This document shows positions 10,747 to 22,703 of a DNA stretch of 64,000 bases, piece by piece. Made by a program: the position numbers and the translations under genes. The stretch comes from Apium graveolens (Eukaryota; Streptophyta; Magnoliopsida; Apiales; Apiaceae). Numbering within the stretch: position 1 is the first letter of the stretch; every line of letters starts with the position of its first letter. The notes beneath the pieces are model-generated. The model saw only the letters and a list, made by a program, of their open reading frames with translations, was not told where the DNA came from and did no database searches. The stretch lies in assembly GCF_009905375.1 (NCBI RefSeq), contig NC_133648.1, positions 30,122,438 to 30,186,437 of the forward strand, given 5' to 3'.

Positions 10747-11543
10747 TTCTAAACAGCTCTGGAAAATTCACCATCTAATTACTAGCTGCTACTTGGTTTA
10801 TATAACACCAAGTTTACAAGTGAAGACAAAACTGTAAAATACAATTAAAAGATTCTTCACATGTTTCTTCTTCATTTCTCTATCCAATGCAATTTAGGTT
10901 TAGCTGTGAATCTTTGAATACTTCCTTGTTTGCACCAGAATGGAAATGCTGCATTTTCTTGATTCCTCCTGGAGGCTGCCACATTCCAGTTTGTCTCTGT
11001 CAACCCATGTGCCTCTGTCAGCTTATGAATTATCACTATCAACTGTTATTTGAACTAAGCATCCGTTGAAGCTTTCATTCGTCGATACTTTATCCGTTGA
11101 AGCTTTATCCGTTTGAAGCTTTATCCGTTGATGCATTAGCAATTGAAGCTTTATCCGTTGAAGCACTCATGCGTTGATGGATGTTATCCGTTGAAGCTTT
11201 AGAGACATCCGTTGAAGCTTTGCTTCTCATCCGTTGAAGGCCTTTAATATCAGTTGATACAACTTCATTTATACAAAATTACAAGGCATGAAATATTTAC
11301 AATTAGCCCTCCTATTTGCATATCCACTAGTAGTCAACATGACTGATAATTTCCCACAACATCTAAGAATTACAACTTAAATACAGAGAATGAAATGTGC
11401 TACAATACTAAACTTATTTCTAAGTAAAGCTACTCCTTCAACGGATAGCCAAAATGGTCTTATCCGTTGAGGCTACAAACACTAGATTTCTACTTAAGTG
11501 TTTTGTTTAACTTATCATCAAACTAATACACATATTCCTAACA
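10440..11543 (-). mobile_element. 3' LTR of element B
   Basis: Read on the plus strand it begins TGTTATTCCCAG and ends TTCCTAACA. It is 1104 bp and nearly identical to 26887-27989. It contains the CTGGTGGA...TCCACCAG hairpin (10635-10658), a palindromic TATA region and the ATCCGTTGA array. The 60-codon open frame at 10887-11069 is duplicated in the other LTR and is not a gene. Confidence 0.93.
11061..11238 (-). repeat. Motif array (TATCCGTTGA/TCAACGGATA) in B 3' LTR
   Basis: About ten copies or close variants of ATCCGTTGA(A)GC are spaced 14-30 bp apart. They lie upstream of the LTR TATA box in element orientation. An inverted pair of the same motif follows at about 11435-11470. Confidence 0.9.
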
Positions 11544-11560
11544 ATCCCCCCCTATTTATG
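11544..11560 (-). promoter_or_regulatory. Polypurine tract of element B
   Basis: The minus strand reads AAATAGGGGGGGATT immediately before the 3' LTR (TGTTAGGAATATG). It occupies the position of the Sirevirus GGGGGAGA tract, with a longer G run. Confidence 0.85.
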
Positions 11561-11731
11561 TCTACTAAAACTGTAGTCATAAATTTGGGTTTAACTTGAT
11601 GATAACAAAACACTTAACAAACATATGAACTGAAATAAAGTAGAAATTCAAAAGTGCTGCAAAAGTGTGTATACTGAGATAGAATTGAAGAATTACATTA
11701 TTTCCAAGGGTGCTCCTTTAGCCTGAGCAGA

Positions 11732-14700
11732 TTAATTTCTTTTCCTTTGATCCCTTGTTTTCTTCCCTAGCCTCCTGTCATTCTCCTCTATTTGGAGTTG
11801 GAGTTGTCTGTAGAATTCAGCTTCATCTTCTTCATTGATATCCAACTTAGATTGCATATCCTTGAGAGTTTCATTACTGGCAATCTTGAGCTGATCTTCA
11901 AGTCTAAAAAATCTTCTGACTCTTTTATTATCTCTGAACTCCATCAACCAATGAGGTGATTTATGAAGTGTAATTCCTCTCTCTTGGATGAATAATGTTC
12001 TAGGCAAGGCATTGTGCTCCCACCAAGTTTTCCTTATGCTGGCAATCTTGTTGAGAATCTCAGTTTTGGCAGTCCTGGTAAAGCCAGAATCCCTTTTTAT
12101 GGCTGAGTAGACTCTAACCAAGGTAGAATAGCCTTCATTCAGAATCCTGTAGAGAGGCCAAGTCCTTTCCCCACTTCCTTTATATTTGAACACTAGTCTT
12201 TCTGGAAGCTGTTTGTAGGCATCTATTCCCCTTACTTCCTCCAGCTCATCCAGATTGAGTTCAATGTCTGAAAATTCCTTTATGTCACAAATGTGAACAT
12301 AATCATCCTTTGAGGCTTATGGCTTAGGCTTAGGCTTCTGAGTGAATTTGATTGAGGTTAGAGGAGGTGTTGATTTGATTTTCCTTTTCTGTTTCTTTGA
12401 TGGTGGAGAAGTGGTTAAAAAGGTGGGCTTGGTGTCCCAATCAATTGGTTCCTCCTTAGGAGTGATTGTTTCACCATGGATGTTTATGAAGGGGTTAGGC
12501 ACAATGGGTTCAGGAATACAAGGTAGTGGTTTGGATTTTGATTGGGTTTCTTCAGTTTCATCTACCATCTTCCTTTTTGCATTGGCCTTCTTTCTGTTCC
12601 CTTTCTGTCATTCCTTTCTTTCCTTACTTCTTTCTTCCACATCATCACTAATCATGTCCCCCATACTTACATCTTCACTCTTGTCTTCAATTTCTTTCTT
12701 TTCTTCAGCTTGACTTGACTTTAGTTGTTTTTAAAGCTTTGTTTGTCCTCTTTTGTCAGCCTTTAGCTTTTTAGCTTCTTCCTTTAACCTTCTGGCTTCT
12801 TCCCTCTTGGCTATTGAGAATTTGGGATGTCCTTGTATCACACAGATACTCTTTCCCTCTCTAAAGATAATGGCCATGTTCATCCTTTCAACCACATCCT
12901 TGGTCTCCTTGTGCATCATGATATTACCACCCAAAACCTTGTCTTCATCAGGCTTTGGAAGAGGAAAGTCCACTTCTTTCAACTGAGCAAGGCTTAGAGG
13001 GCTCTTTGTAAAGTCCTTATTGGATCTGTTGTTGGGCTTGAGAACCATAGGTTTCAGATTCTTGGAAGAAGTCTCTCCAACCTTATTCCTCCTTACTGGC
13101 TTGAGCTCCATAATGATTGGCTCCACCTTTGTGCTATGCTTCACATATTGTGATTTAGAAGTTGTAGAACTAAAGATTTGTTGCATCCTTTCATCAATTT
13201 TCTTCCTTTGCTCTTTGACTTTCATCTCAGCTGTTGCTATCTGGATTAGATCAATTCCATCAAGCTTTCCTTTGATTTGAAGAGTTGGAGAAGTGGTGAT
13301 GGCAGGAACTAGCACTTTAGATATTTGAACTGTTGTTGATGGCTCTCCTTCCCTTTTATTCTCCCCCTTTTTGTTATCATCAAGGACAGGGGTCAAGCCT
13401 TGTGCTTTTGCCAGCTGCAATAGTAGATTTGTCTGTGATTGTTGATTTTGAAGAATGGTGACCACAGAGTCTTCAATGATTTGAACTCTGTCTTCCAACT
13501 TGGCCAGCCTCTTATCAGCATCAGATTCTCTCCTCAATCTCAGCAACAAATCTTGCATAGTACCATAAGGCATAACTGAATCCAACTTCTCAGAATTGTA
13601 GGATTTCAGATCAGCAATATCCTTTTTGAGTTCATCCACACTTAAATTATGTCTGATATGCTGCAACTGCAAGAGATGCAGAGAGTCTAGATGAGCTTGA
13701 AGAATAGCCTTTGTACCAGCATCTGTAGTCTCCTGAAGGGCCTTTCGAATAGCCATGACTTGTTTGACCAAGGCTACACCAAACTGTCCTGGTGTAGATT
13801 TCTTTGTCCATGCCCATTCAGGTAAATCTGGAACAGAACTTGGGCCTGCATCTCCCCCTAAGTTCATGCTCCCATCCAAATAATTAGAGTCATCATCATT
13901 AGAATTTACTTCAAATTCTTCAGATGGCTCACCAGCTTGAGAAGGCATCCTATTAAAAGCAGCTATATCTCTTTGAAGAGATTCTGAAGTGCGCACTATG
14001 TTCAAAGTCTGCTCTGCCTCCACATTTCCCTGAGCAGCCAACAGTTGATAGGCTGAAACAGGATGAGTAAAAGTGCCAGAATCCAAGGAAATGTTATCAA
14101 TTTCAGCTTTGTAATGTTGCTGAAATTATCTTTCCTTTTCAACATCATCCACAATCATTGACTCACTAGCAATGGCTGGATCCACCCTTATAGCTTCTGT
14201 ACCTGCTTTTCTCTCATTTTCTCTATATTCTTGCATCAGGGGCTCCCCTTGGCTCACACACACCCTCACACCCTCACCCTCACCTACTAAGGTGGCACTC
14301 CCCTCACTTACTTTTGCCATGCTGGAAGAAATAGCATACATATTTTGACTCTCAACCTCTCCTTTTTCCTGGGAGCAACCCAGCCTCTCACTCAAATTAT
14401 CACTCCCTTCCCTCAATCCTAGAAGTGATAGTACAGTAACCATGTCTTCTACACTTGAAATTGAATCAGTTATATGTGTAGAGACCATCAACGGATAGGG
14501 AGTATCCGTTGAAGTGGAAACTGATGATATCAATGGATAACTGCTGTTAAGCTTATCCGTCGAAGAACAACCACTTGTCAACGGATGAGAGATATCCGTT
14601 AAAGAAGGAAAAGATGTAGATATTGAAAGTGACATAATTGTTGAATCTGTGTGAATTGATTTTAAGTGAGGTGACACAGATTCTTCAACTAAGTCTGAAA

Positions 14701-16255
14701 GAATTGGCTGATGATCCAACAAGTCATCTAACAGATGATGATCACCAGGATTTGAGTGGGGCTCCTCCCTGAGTTTTAAAGAGGGAGAATCAGGAATTGA
14801 TGTGAATATCATATCCACATCTAGAGATGGTGATGGAGAATTTGGTGATTGTTGTGTGTCTATTATGAGAGAATGGGGCTGTGACTCCATATTTGGTGGA
14901 GCCACATCAAGCTGAATTTGAGAAGGCAAAGATACAGGTGGATGTATCTGTGCAGTGTGTGCCCCCTGTGTGGAAACTAGGGTTTTAGCCTTCTTTCTTC
15001 TTGAAAAAGCTTTGACAGGTGAATGTGTGGCTTCAGTGTCCCTCCCTCCTTTGTTATGCGTCCCTGGTTGGGGACTATTTTCAATAGCTGCATCCTTTTG
15101 GGAGGATGCAACTAGGGATGTGTTTGACTCCTTTTGAACCACCACAGTCTTTTGAGAAATTGTGGCTTGGCTGGCTAGGGTATTACTTACCTCTCCCACC
15201 TTATTCTGGGGGGTTTCTTGATGTTCACCCCTCCCCTCACCACTCACACCATGTTCACTCCCTTCAAGGTTTTTGGTAGTTGTTACAACTGTTGTCTTTT
15301 GAGAAACAACAGAGGTGGTTTTCTTTGACTTGTATTTTGGAATTTTAGGTTTGGTGGCTTTGGTAGGAATCTGTTGGGACAAAGACACAGATTCCATTGC
15401 CACACTAGAAGACAAAGAAACAATGGGGTTGGAAGATGTAGGAGTTGCAGAAGTGTTTACCTCACTTACCTGAGGTGCATTCATTATTGGTAAATATACC
15501 AATGACACCTGGCTGTTGAGGTTAATTCTCAAAAGGTCTGCAAGGACCCTTTTCTCTTGTGCCCAGCATTTGAGTTTATTGCTCTCATTAGTTATGACCA
15601 AACCTTCAGCAACATGGTTAGCCAATAACATAAAGAATCTAGCATAGTAGATGTTATGAGGTCTATTAGCTTTGTTACCTAACCTGGAACCTAATTCTAG
15701 CATGACATAGTTGATAAAATTAAAGTACCTATCAGAAACTAGCATATAGAGCATATTAACAAGAGATGAAGTTATGGCATCAAAATTGCTAATCTTCCCA
15801 GAGAAAACCTTGATAAAGGCATCTCCAAGAAAACTCCATTCTTTCCTAAGGCCCTTTCTTCTAATGCTCCCTAAACTAGCAGAATCAAAAGAATAGCCTA
15901 TGGAATCTAACATAGCAGATACATTATTATCAGTGTGTGGTGTCATGGCATTATTCTCAGGTAACTTAAAGCATGACTGTATATCATCACAGTTAATACA
16001 ATAATCCTTACCTTTGAGAGAGAAAGCAATGGTCATATCTGTGGAGTTGAACTCTGCAGTTGTCCAAATCTCCTCAATTACCTCACAATAGATAGTTGGG
16101 GCTTCCAGCATTGCATAGCTTAGTTTCCAGTTCTTGATGAAGTCCATCATCTTGTGATAATCTGAATGGGCTTCATTCTTTTCAACCAAGGCTACAAAAT
16201 TGTTCTTTTCATAAACAAAGCCAGACTGAGACATAATCTTGACTACTGGTGCCAT
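11732..16255 (-). pseudogene. Element B 3' ORF ('env-like'), one frame with a few stops
   Basis: The start is ATG at 16255 (MAPVVKIMSQSGFVYEKNN), chosen because it matches the D homologue and follows a TATA box and CT-rich leader; an in-frame upstream ATG at 16351 lies within that leader. The frame stays the same to 11732 (about 1,507 codons), broken by TAA at 14126 (CAA in D), TAA at 12731 and at least one more near 12317. Order: N-terminal globular domain with LRKEWSF...KISNFD (residues about 130-170); a Ser/Thr/Pro-rich linker with motif DNA (14487-14604); a coiled coil (KLEDRVQIIEDSV...ILQNQQ); Lys-rich region; C-terminal domain (WLMEFRDN, VRRFFRLEDQL) ending in a basic tail. No signal peptide or transmembrane segment is seen, so a membrane glycoprotein role is doubtful. 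Confidence 0.8.
14487..14604 (-). repeat. Motif cluster inside B 3' ORF
   Basis: TCAACGGATA...TATCCGTTGA inverted pairs occur three times in 118 bp of coding sequence. The corresponding segment of D (53112-53230) has the same layout with CGACGGAT. Confidence 0.85.
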
Positions 16256-16355
16256 TGTTGTGAGTAGAGGTTGCAGAGAAAAGATTGAGAGTTTTGGGAG
16301 AGAAAGTGAGTAAAAATTACAAGAAAGCGTAAAGTGAAAATAAGAATTCAATGGG

Positions 16356-16363
16356 CTTTTATA
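16356..16363 (-). promoter_or_regulatory. Internal TATA box upstream of B 3' ORF
   Basis: AGTATAAAAGCCC on the minus strand lies about 100 bp before the ATG at 16255. The interval after it is a CT-rich leader (CTTTCTCTCCC type), like plant 5' UTRs. D has AGTATAAAAGC in the same place. Promoter function is inferred. Confidence 0.65.
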
Positions 16364-16558
16364 CTTCCTCGAATTAAAACGTAAATGAAATGATTAAATG
16401 ATACTTTTAAATAAACTACAACTGTTTGTGAATAAAGAAAACTGTAGAAATTCTGAAAACTGCCTTTAATACAAATACATACAACAGTGTATATTTGTAT
16501 CAACGGTTAAGTAAATAAATCAACGGCTGTGACTCACTTAAAAGAACTGATGTGACAC

Positions 16559-16713
16559 TTCAACGGATGAGGTAAATAGTTATCTGTTGAAGATTAACTC
16601 AGTTTTTATCCGTTGAAAAAATAAAATTACCAGAAATGTATTTGTCTTTCAACGGATAATGAACATCCGTTGATAGAGCAATTTTGGCTTTCAACGGATA
16701 GGGAATATCCATT
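16559..16713 (-). repeat. Motif cluster in B pol/3'-ORF spacer
   Basis: About seven copies of TCAACGGATA in both orientations, including inverted pairs at about 16559-16600, 16645-16671 and 16690-16715. The cluster lies 200-350 bp upstream of the internal TATA box. It parallels D 55098-55304 site for site. Confidence 0.9.
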
Positions 16714-16800
16714 GATAGAATAATCTTTACTTAAAGCCAACTTTGTTCTTGCCATAAATTCAATTCAGGCTTCAAAGCATATTATAATGAGGATAAGAAT

Positions 16801-17399
16801 TTATGAATAATTAAGCATACCTAGCTCACTTACTAATCTTGTGAATGTTGATTCATCAAGTGTCTTGGTAAATATGTCTGCAATCTGCTTTTCACTTGGA
16901 ACAAAATGAAGTTCCACTATACCTTTCATCACATGTTCCCTTATGAAGTGGTACTTGATGTCAATGTGCTTGGTTCTTGAGTGCTGCACTGGATTTTCAA
17001 TAATGGCAATGGCACTTGTATTGTCACAGAATATAGGAATTTTGTCAACAGTTAGTCCATAATCAAATAGTTGATTCCTCATCCATAGTATCTGTGCACA
17101 GCAACTACCAGCAGCAATGTACTCAGCTTCAGCTGTTGATATTGAAACATAATTTTGCTTCTTGTTGAACCATGACACAAGCTTATTTCCTAGAAATTGA
17201 CAGGTGCCAGTTGTGCTTTTCCTGTCTATTTTGCAACCTGCATAATCTGCATCTGAGTAGCCAATTAGATCAAAGCCAGACTCTCTAGGGTACCAAATTC
17301 CTAGATTTGGAGTCCCTTTGAGATATCTGAAAATCCTTTTAATAGCAACTAAGTGAGACTCTTTAGGGTCAGCTTGAAATCTAGCACAGAGACATGTAG
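16801..17399 (-). pseudogene. Element B RNase H and end of RT
   Basis: From the insertion boundary the frame reads [15 protein letters not shown], then [19 protein letters not shown], the RNase H domain opening with its first catalytic Asp. It continues through [11 protein letters not shown] (the catalytic Glu region), DNTSAI (Asp), TKHIDIKYHF and ADIFTKTLDE, ending ELGMLNYS with a stop at 16801. This is copia-type RNase H with no internal stop. It is separated from RT only by the insertion at 17400. Confidence 0.9.
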
Positions 17400-18519
17400 T
17401 GTAACACCCCCAAATCCGGGGTCGGGGATCCGGGGTGTCACGAGTTCCATTTCCCTTAATATCACCCAATCTTAATACACAATCAACTACTCTGTACTGT
17501 GACCCCACAATAAACACACACGCCACAAGTTATAGTCTCAGAGATGAATATCCAAAAATAATCACAAGTCGTTTTATTCCACAATTATATGTCAATATAC
17601 CTTAAAAAGGTTTCTGAATAAATTTACATTTCTTTGCCATTATTACAATTCATAAATATACATAAATCTGGTACATCAAAAGTTGAAAGCCTAGCCTATT
17701 GGTAGCTCCTACCTCAGCTATAGCGACATCAACGCCTATAGGAAACTGCGGAACGTTTCCTATCCGCTCGCAAATCGGGAGCTTGGTCCTGTTCATCTTG
17801 TCTATCTGATGTTGTGTGATGAAAGAAGAAGCATGGGTGAGCAGCAAGCCCACCAAAATAATATGTATAATGATTAACAATATATGAGCCTTCTCATAGT
17901 ACTCATGAAAGTCTTGATCAAAAGAAATGAACCAAGTTGATATCTTAATGCGATGAAGTCGCAAAATATTCAGTATATATATATATACATATATACTTTT
18001 CAAAATATTGGAAGTCCTCTTCCATGCATAATACACACAGAGTTCCAGTGTATAACTGTATAAAAATATCGTTGCAAGGTGATCTCATATATCTAACCTT
18101 GTCTCAATATTTTTCTGAAAATCTTTGTCATGCATAAGATAATCATTAACTAGATATAAGTTTAAAAGATGAAGTTACAAGATACTCCAATATACTTATA
18201 TCTTTTCCGAATACTACTTGAACTACCACCGTTCAAGTTATAATTAGTTTCAAAAGTTCATCACACTGATGAGACTACAAGATAAGACTTGAATAGATTC
18301 AATTTTTGAAATATTTTGAAGGAAATGAAGTTATGATATACTTCATTAAGTCCCGATATATATATACACCTATATATATACATACGTTTCCTGAAAACCT
18401 CTGTCATGTAAAGTATGAACAGAATTGCAATATCCAATAAATTTGGAAAGGAAAGAATTTTGGCATAAACCTGATATCTTGCTGATCAGGCAAAGATACC
18501 AATAAGTAACCATTTCTAC

Positions 18520-18660
18520 TAGTAGATGGACGAATTCCCCACGGGTCATCACCCTGGTCGCAATAGGACCTTATGCTGGACTGCCACTCAGCCACTTATG
18601 CATTTGATGGACTCCCACTGAGCCACTTACACTATCATGGACGCCCACTGAGCCCATGTT
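18520..18660 (+). repeat. Degenerate short tandem repeat within the 4.29-kb insertion
   Basis: CCACTCAGCCACTTA, CCACTGAGCCACTTA and CCCACTGAGCC recur about every 35 bp (three to four units). It is part of the LTR-like insertion. Confidence 0.6.
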
Positions 18661-19139
18661 GTTTATGCCGACTCGATAGATGGACTTACTTCCCGAACGT
18701 TGGGTAAGTAATCAATTCATTTACCAAAACTGCAACCTTGTTGCGAATATAAAATACACCATAGAGCCGGATCCCTCAGGTTTTGAGCGAGTATTTAAAT
18801 CCCCTTTTTAAAAGGAAGATCTTAAATATAAAAATGAGTTTTGGGATCCGCTCTAACTTTTAAATTCATTTTAAAGACTCGAAAACATTTTTAAGAATGT
18901 TTGGAGTAATACTGATTTATTAAAATAAATCAGTCCCGATATGAAAGAAATATCTGAATATTATTATTTAAATAATATTCCCATAAGAATACTTGAGGTA
19001 GAAGTTGGAAAATTTACTTGAAATGGATAGTAAATAATCAAAGATATACTTATACGAAAGTAATATCTTTATTTGAATAATCAAAAGTAAGTTGATTTTC
19101 GACACATTATTCTTTAAAAAAATAAAGAATATTAATAAA

Positions 19140-19475
19140 TAATAAGCGGAGTCATAATACCTCGAATGAATATTATAAATAATATTCCTTAAATAAAATA
19201 AAGGAGTCATACATCCTCAAATGAATATCCAAATAATATTCATTAAATAATATAAACTGAGTCATAAGCCCTCGAATGAATATTCAAATAATATTCAATA
19301 AATAATATAAAAGAGTCATAAGCCCTCGAATGAATATTCAAATAATATTCAAATAATAAAATAAAAGAGTCATAAGTCCTCGAATGAATATTCAAAATAA
19401 TATTCGAATAATAAAATAAAAGGAGTCATAAGTCCTCGAATGAATATTCAAAATAATATTCACTAATAAAATAAA
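19140..19475 (+). repeat. Roughly 60-bp minisatellite within the insertion
   Basis: About six head-to-tail units of GAGTCATAAGYCCTCGAATG followed by an AATATTC-rich half. Identity rises toward the right-hand units. An AT dinucleotide tract follows at about 19523-19560. Confidence 0.85.
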
Positions 19476-19525
19476 GTTATCGAATAAACCTTATTCGATT
19501 AATAGTTTTTGAAAACTATAACCAT

Positions 19526-19558
<33 letters not shown>

Positions 19559-21687
19559 ATCTACTCGGGATCCTCGACTCCCGGTTTTAGAAAATGTTTT
19601 CACCTTTGGGTCCCTATACTAAGGGTATATGCAAATTACCGCTATTCTCTAGCATAGTTATTATCAACTGAACCAACAGATATATATGGCAAGAATACGA
19701 AACAGGCATGCATATGTACCATATCACATGCTACAATATATCGCAAGAATTTGCTAATATAATCATCATGCATCTATTACAAGATAATACATATACAAGT
19801 GTATACATCACAACAACAGTATAACGGATAGAAAACTTGCCTGAGTGACTGGGGGTTACAAATGGCTTGGGATGAGTCTGGTAACCTATAAACAACAAGT
19901 AAGTTGGAATTAAACCAAAGTTACTTGTAAATCTATACTTTAACTAACTTAGACTCTAACGCTTGTTTTGCGCTTACTGATTCTCTTAAGTCACTCGAGT
20001 ACCCTCGGCTCCACCATTTTTAATAATTTAACCATTATGAGTTCTAAGGCGATTCCTTCGCGAGTGTCTTACCAACTGCCTAACACTCTTACCATAATTG
20101 TTTCATACTCTAATTAACCCTTTTTGGTCTTTAACCTATGTTTCAAAGTAAGGCGAGGGGAAAAGTTTCGTTCGCGAAATGTCGTTACTTAAAACGGCCG
20201 TTTCTCCTAAACCGTACATCGGAATCAAACAAACTACATATCAAAACGAAGCTCGTAACATGAACTATCTAAACATGGCAATGGTCAAAACCTAGCAGTG
20301 AGTTCTCGCGTCCTAATGTTATGAACAAAAGCAGTCTAAAGTAAATCGAACATTACGACGGCTATGTTTACGCGATTTCCCAAATTTAAACCAATTCAAA
20401 ACAACCACAATTCAACCACAAATCATTCATACAACCAACATCCATCCATACCATACTACAACAGCCCCAACAATTCAATATTTCCAATTCATACTTATTT
20501 CTCAATTATGAACTAAGAGTTTACTTAAGTTCATTAACTAATAACCAAGATTTCCAACTCCAAAAATATCACAAAATCAACCAATCTCTAAACACACAAT
20601 AATCATGCCTCTCACCAACTAAAGTACTCATAACAAGCTCTAAACATGATTACACACCCATTACACTAACCCATCATCTAAACATTAGGAAATCTAAATA
20701 ACAAAACTTAAAACTAAGACCATGAAGAGTTATACCTTCCTTGAAGCTTTTAATCCATAAAAGGTCCTTGGAATGCCCATGGAAGCCTTAATCTAACCTC
20801 CTACAAGCTTGTTCTTTCAAAGAAATCAAGAACACAAAAATTAATTTCAAGAAAGTACTATTCACCATCTTCTTGAATGATTTATAGGAAATGCTAGGAA
20901 AGGATTTTGAAGCTAAGATTTCTAGGAAGTATGTAACTTAACTAGGAGAAGCTAGGATAATTACCTTATAAAATAGCAAGTGCAGGAGCTTGGACTTCCC
21001 AATTCTTAAGAAAGAAGCCGAGAGCTTCATGAAGAAATGGAGGGTTTGGTGTTTTGTGATTTGTTTTGCATGGTTGCTAGGTTTTTTTTTGTTTTGTTTT
21101 AGGTCAATTACCCATTTACCCTTGATTTTGTGTGGTTAATATTCCACCACATTTCCTTCCCTCTTATATCATGCTTGCATCACTTTGTGATGTCATCACC
21201 CCTCCTTTGTCCTCTTTCTATTGGTTGGATGACACCATCCTCTCTAATCCCTTTGATTAACTTCCTAATTGTTTGACTAATGACCGCTGATCTGTTATAC
21301 GGTTCGCTTAACTTTCGTTTTCGTTTATTGTTTGAGGGATCATACCCGGGATCTTATTACTTAGGTTCCCTTAACCTTTCTGAATATATTGTATTCCTTT
21401 TATGATCCTCTCTTATAATCCTTTAATTTAAATCCTTTTTATCCTGTTACCTTATACTCAATTCTTTCCGTATCTAGTGGATTTCCGGGAAAATCAAAGT
21501 GTTCGGAAATTGGATTCTGACGATCTTTACATACACTTATATACCACATAGAGTACTAATAATATCCCAGAAGATCAATAACAGAACCCCTACATAGTGT
21601 GGCATGAAAAGTTTTCTCATTCAGCATAATCTGCAAAATCACTATTCATAAGGGTTTCAAAAATTTCCAAAAATTGGGGTTATTACA

Positions 21688-22703
21688 TGTAGAAAACATT
21701 ATATCAGGTCTACTTGCAGTTAAATATAAAAGTGAACCAACTATGCCTCTATAACTTGAAATGTCTACAGACTTTTCAGCCTTGTTTAATTCAAGCTTGG
21801 TGGCAGTGGCCATGGGAGTTTTTGCAGATGAACAATCCATTAAGTCAAACTTCTTTAAAAGTTCATAAATATATTTAGTTTGACTAATGAAAATTCCACC
21901 ACTAACTTGTTTAACTTGTAAACCAAGAACATAAGTTAGTTCTCCCATCATGCTCATTTCATATTTACTTTGCATTAACTTAGCAAACTTTTTACAAAGC
22001 TTATCATCTGTAGATCCAAATATAATATCATCTACATAAATTTGAACAAGTATTGTAGAGCCATTAACATTTCAAAAGAAAAGAGTTTTGTCAACAGTAC
22101 CTCTTGTGAAGTGATTATCTAGAAGAAATTTTGACAAAGACTCATACCAGGCTCTAGGTGCTTGCTTTAGTCCATAGAGTGCTTTCAACAGATAATACAC
22201 ATAGTCTGGAAAATTTGGATCTTCAAATCCTGGAGGTTGGCTTACATAAACTTCTTCCTCCAATTCCCCATTCATAAATGCACTCTTGACATCCATTTGA
22301 TAGACCTTGAAATTGGCATGGGCTGCATAGGCTAGAAAGATTCTGATGGCTTCAAGTCTGGCAACTGGAGCAAATGTCTCATCAAAATCTATTCCCTTTT
22401 ATTGAGAATAGCCTTTAGCAACCAATCTGGCTTTATTCCTTATGACAATGCCATTTTCATCCATCTTGTTTCCGAATACCCATTTTATGTCAATAGAACT
22501 CTTGTTCTTTGGCTTGGGTACCAGCTTCCATACTTTATTCCTTTCAAATTGGTTTAGCTCCTCTTGCATTGCTAAAATTCAATATGGATCCAATAGAGCT
22601 TCTTCCACTCTCTTAGGTTCCTCCTGTGATAAAAAGCTACTATACAATCATTCATCTTGAGTAGCCCTTCTAGTTTGCACTTTAGATGTAGCATCATCAA
22701 TGA
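21688..22703 (-). pseudogene. Element B reverse transcriptase with several stops
   Basis: Recognisable RT blocks are [61 protein letters not shown] (in the 21976-22071 interval), LTYVLGLQVKQ and [25 protein letters not shown], ended by the 4.29-kb insertion. By comparison with D I find four in-frame stops: a TGA for Cys near 22650, a TGA for Trp near 22575, a TAA for Gln near 22402 and a TGA for Arg near 22073. The domain follows integrase directly, as in all copia elements. Confidence 0.88.

Larger units (their letters stand above)
17400..21687 (-). mobile_element. 4.29-kb solo LTR-like insertion in B pol (probable gypsy/Tekay-type)
   Basis: The ends are TGTAACACCCCCAAATCC and GGGGTTATTACA, with a perfect 5-bp target duplication tgtag (17395-17399 and 21688-21692). 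There is no second copy of either end inside, no primer site or polypurine tract, and no convincing ORF, so it reads as one long LTR left by recombination. Read on the minus strand it starts TGTAATAACCCC and ends GGGTGTTACA, a style seen in long LTRs of plant Ty3/gypsy chromoviruses. The family assignment is an inference; a non-autonomous element is the alternative. Confidence 0.75.

Noticed and set aside
10887..11069. 60-codon ORF with a Cys-rich sequence, repeated at 27333-27515
   Set aside because: Both copies lie in the LTRs of element B, antisense to the element; no coding evidence.
12342..12713. Plus-strand ORF rich in Phe/Ser/Leu, possible membrane protein
   Set aside because: Antisense to the Lys/Glu-rich part of B's 3' ORF; hydrophobicity is a complement artefact. 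The same applies to plus-strand frames at 12753-13280, 22442-22660, 26016-26252, 51320-52024 and 60220-60574.
17650..18036. 128-codon minus-strand ORF
   Set aside because: Inside the 4.29-kb solo LTR-like insertion; composition and lack of homologous features suggest chance.
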